Of a stretch of DNA of 5,463 nucleotides, positions 5,373 through 5,463 are shown one piece after another (positions within the stretch are counted from its first letter, which is position 1; each line of letters begins with the position of its first letter). Source of the stretch: Caryophanales bacterium UBA970 (lineage in GTDB: Bacteria; Bacillota_I; Bacilli_A; RFN20; CAG-826); NCBI GenBank assembly GCA_002292805.1, contig DBCA01000032.1, positions 1-5,463 of the forward strand, in the 5' to 3' direction. Below the pieces are notes generated by a model. The model was not told the DNA's origin. It did not search any database and saw only the letters and a program-made list of their open reading frames with translations. The position numbers were made by a program, and so were the translations under genes.

Positions 5373-5463
5373 GGAGAAATACCCAAGAGGCTGAAGGGGC
5401 AGGCTTGGAAAGCTTGTAGGTCCTTAACCGGGCGCGAGGGTTCAAATCCCTCTTTCTCCGCCA
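5373..5463 (+). tRNA. tRNA-Ser(GGA)
   Basis: This is a complete class II tRNA of 91 bases. The acceptor stem GGAGAAA (5373-5379) pairs with TTTCTCC (5453-5459), followed by discriminator G and encoded CCA (5461-5463). The D arm is CCC/GGG around AAGAGGCTGAA. The anticodon stem CAGGC/GCTTG encloses the loop TTGGAAA with anticodon GGA at 5407-5409, which reads UCC and UCU (Ser). A long variable arm (5417-5435) can pair GTCC with GGGC. The T arm is GAGGG-TTCAAAT-CCCTC (5436-5452). The long variable arm and G73 are the main serine identity marks. The window ends exactly at the CCA, so a following tRNA cluster may lie just outside. Confidence 0.97.

Noticed and set aside
5311..5445. N-terminal extension of the pseudouridine synthase frame to 5445
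   Set aside because: Most of it is antisense to the tRNA-Ser gene, the family N-terminus matches from 5310, and the extra residues resemble no domain.
1..5463. Mobile elements, CRISPR arrays, phage or defence genes
   Set aside because: No transposase, integrase, Cas, toxin or restriction motifs and no regular direct repeats were seen; every long stretch is explained by housekeeping genes.

Overview
This window is an AT-rich stretch of bacterial chromosome carrying conserved housekeeping genes. The proteins resemble Bacillota/Mollicutes families: an Spx regulator almost superimposable on the Bacillus form, a CYTH protein of the YjbK type, and a PgcA-type phosphoglucomutase. TGA, TAA and TAG all serve as stop codons and Trp is written TGG, so the standard bacterial code is in use. 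That argues against the Mycoplasma/Spiroplasma code, but it fits Acholeplasma/Izemoplasma-like bacteria or other low-GC Bacilli. I cannot name a species.

Layout, left to right. Bases 1-308 (+) hold the 3' end of a CYTH-domain gene that begins outside the window. It meets spx (746-309, -) tail to tail with no bases between the stop codons. A 109-base divergent region (747-855) separates spx from trpS (856-1833, +), which overlaps a Cof-type HAD phosphatase gene (1827-2654, +) by 7 bases. The HAD gene runs 31 bases into the 3' end of a convergent pair read from the right: a RluC-like 23S rRNA pseudouridine synthase (5310-4345, -), then a phosphoglucomutase (4348-2624, -), overlapping by 4 bases. 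A divergent 62-base region leads to a complete tRNA-Ser(GGA) gene with encoded CCA at the right edge (5373-5463, +).

Together the genes serve translation (trpS, rRNA modification, tRNA-Ser), sugar-phosphate metabolism (phosphoglucomutase, probably the HAD phosphatase) and stress control of transcription (spx). Packing is very tight: two convergent junctions with zero or negative spacing, two same-strand overlaps, and no strong terminator. The only gene-free stretches are the two divergent promoter regions, both under 110 bases.

I found no mobile element, CRISPR array, phage gene or new multi-gene system. The points worth a second look are small: the odd start region of the pseudouridine synthase, the long charged tail on Spx, a 10-base motif shared by two upstream regions, and weak hairpins at an antisense gene overlap.
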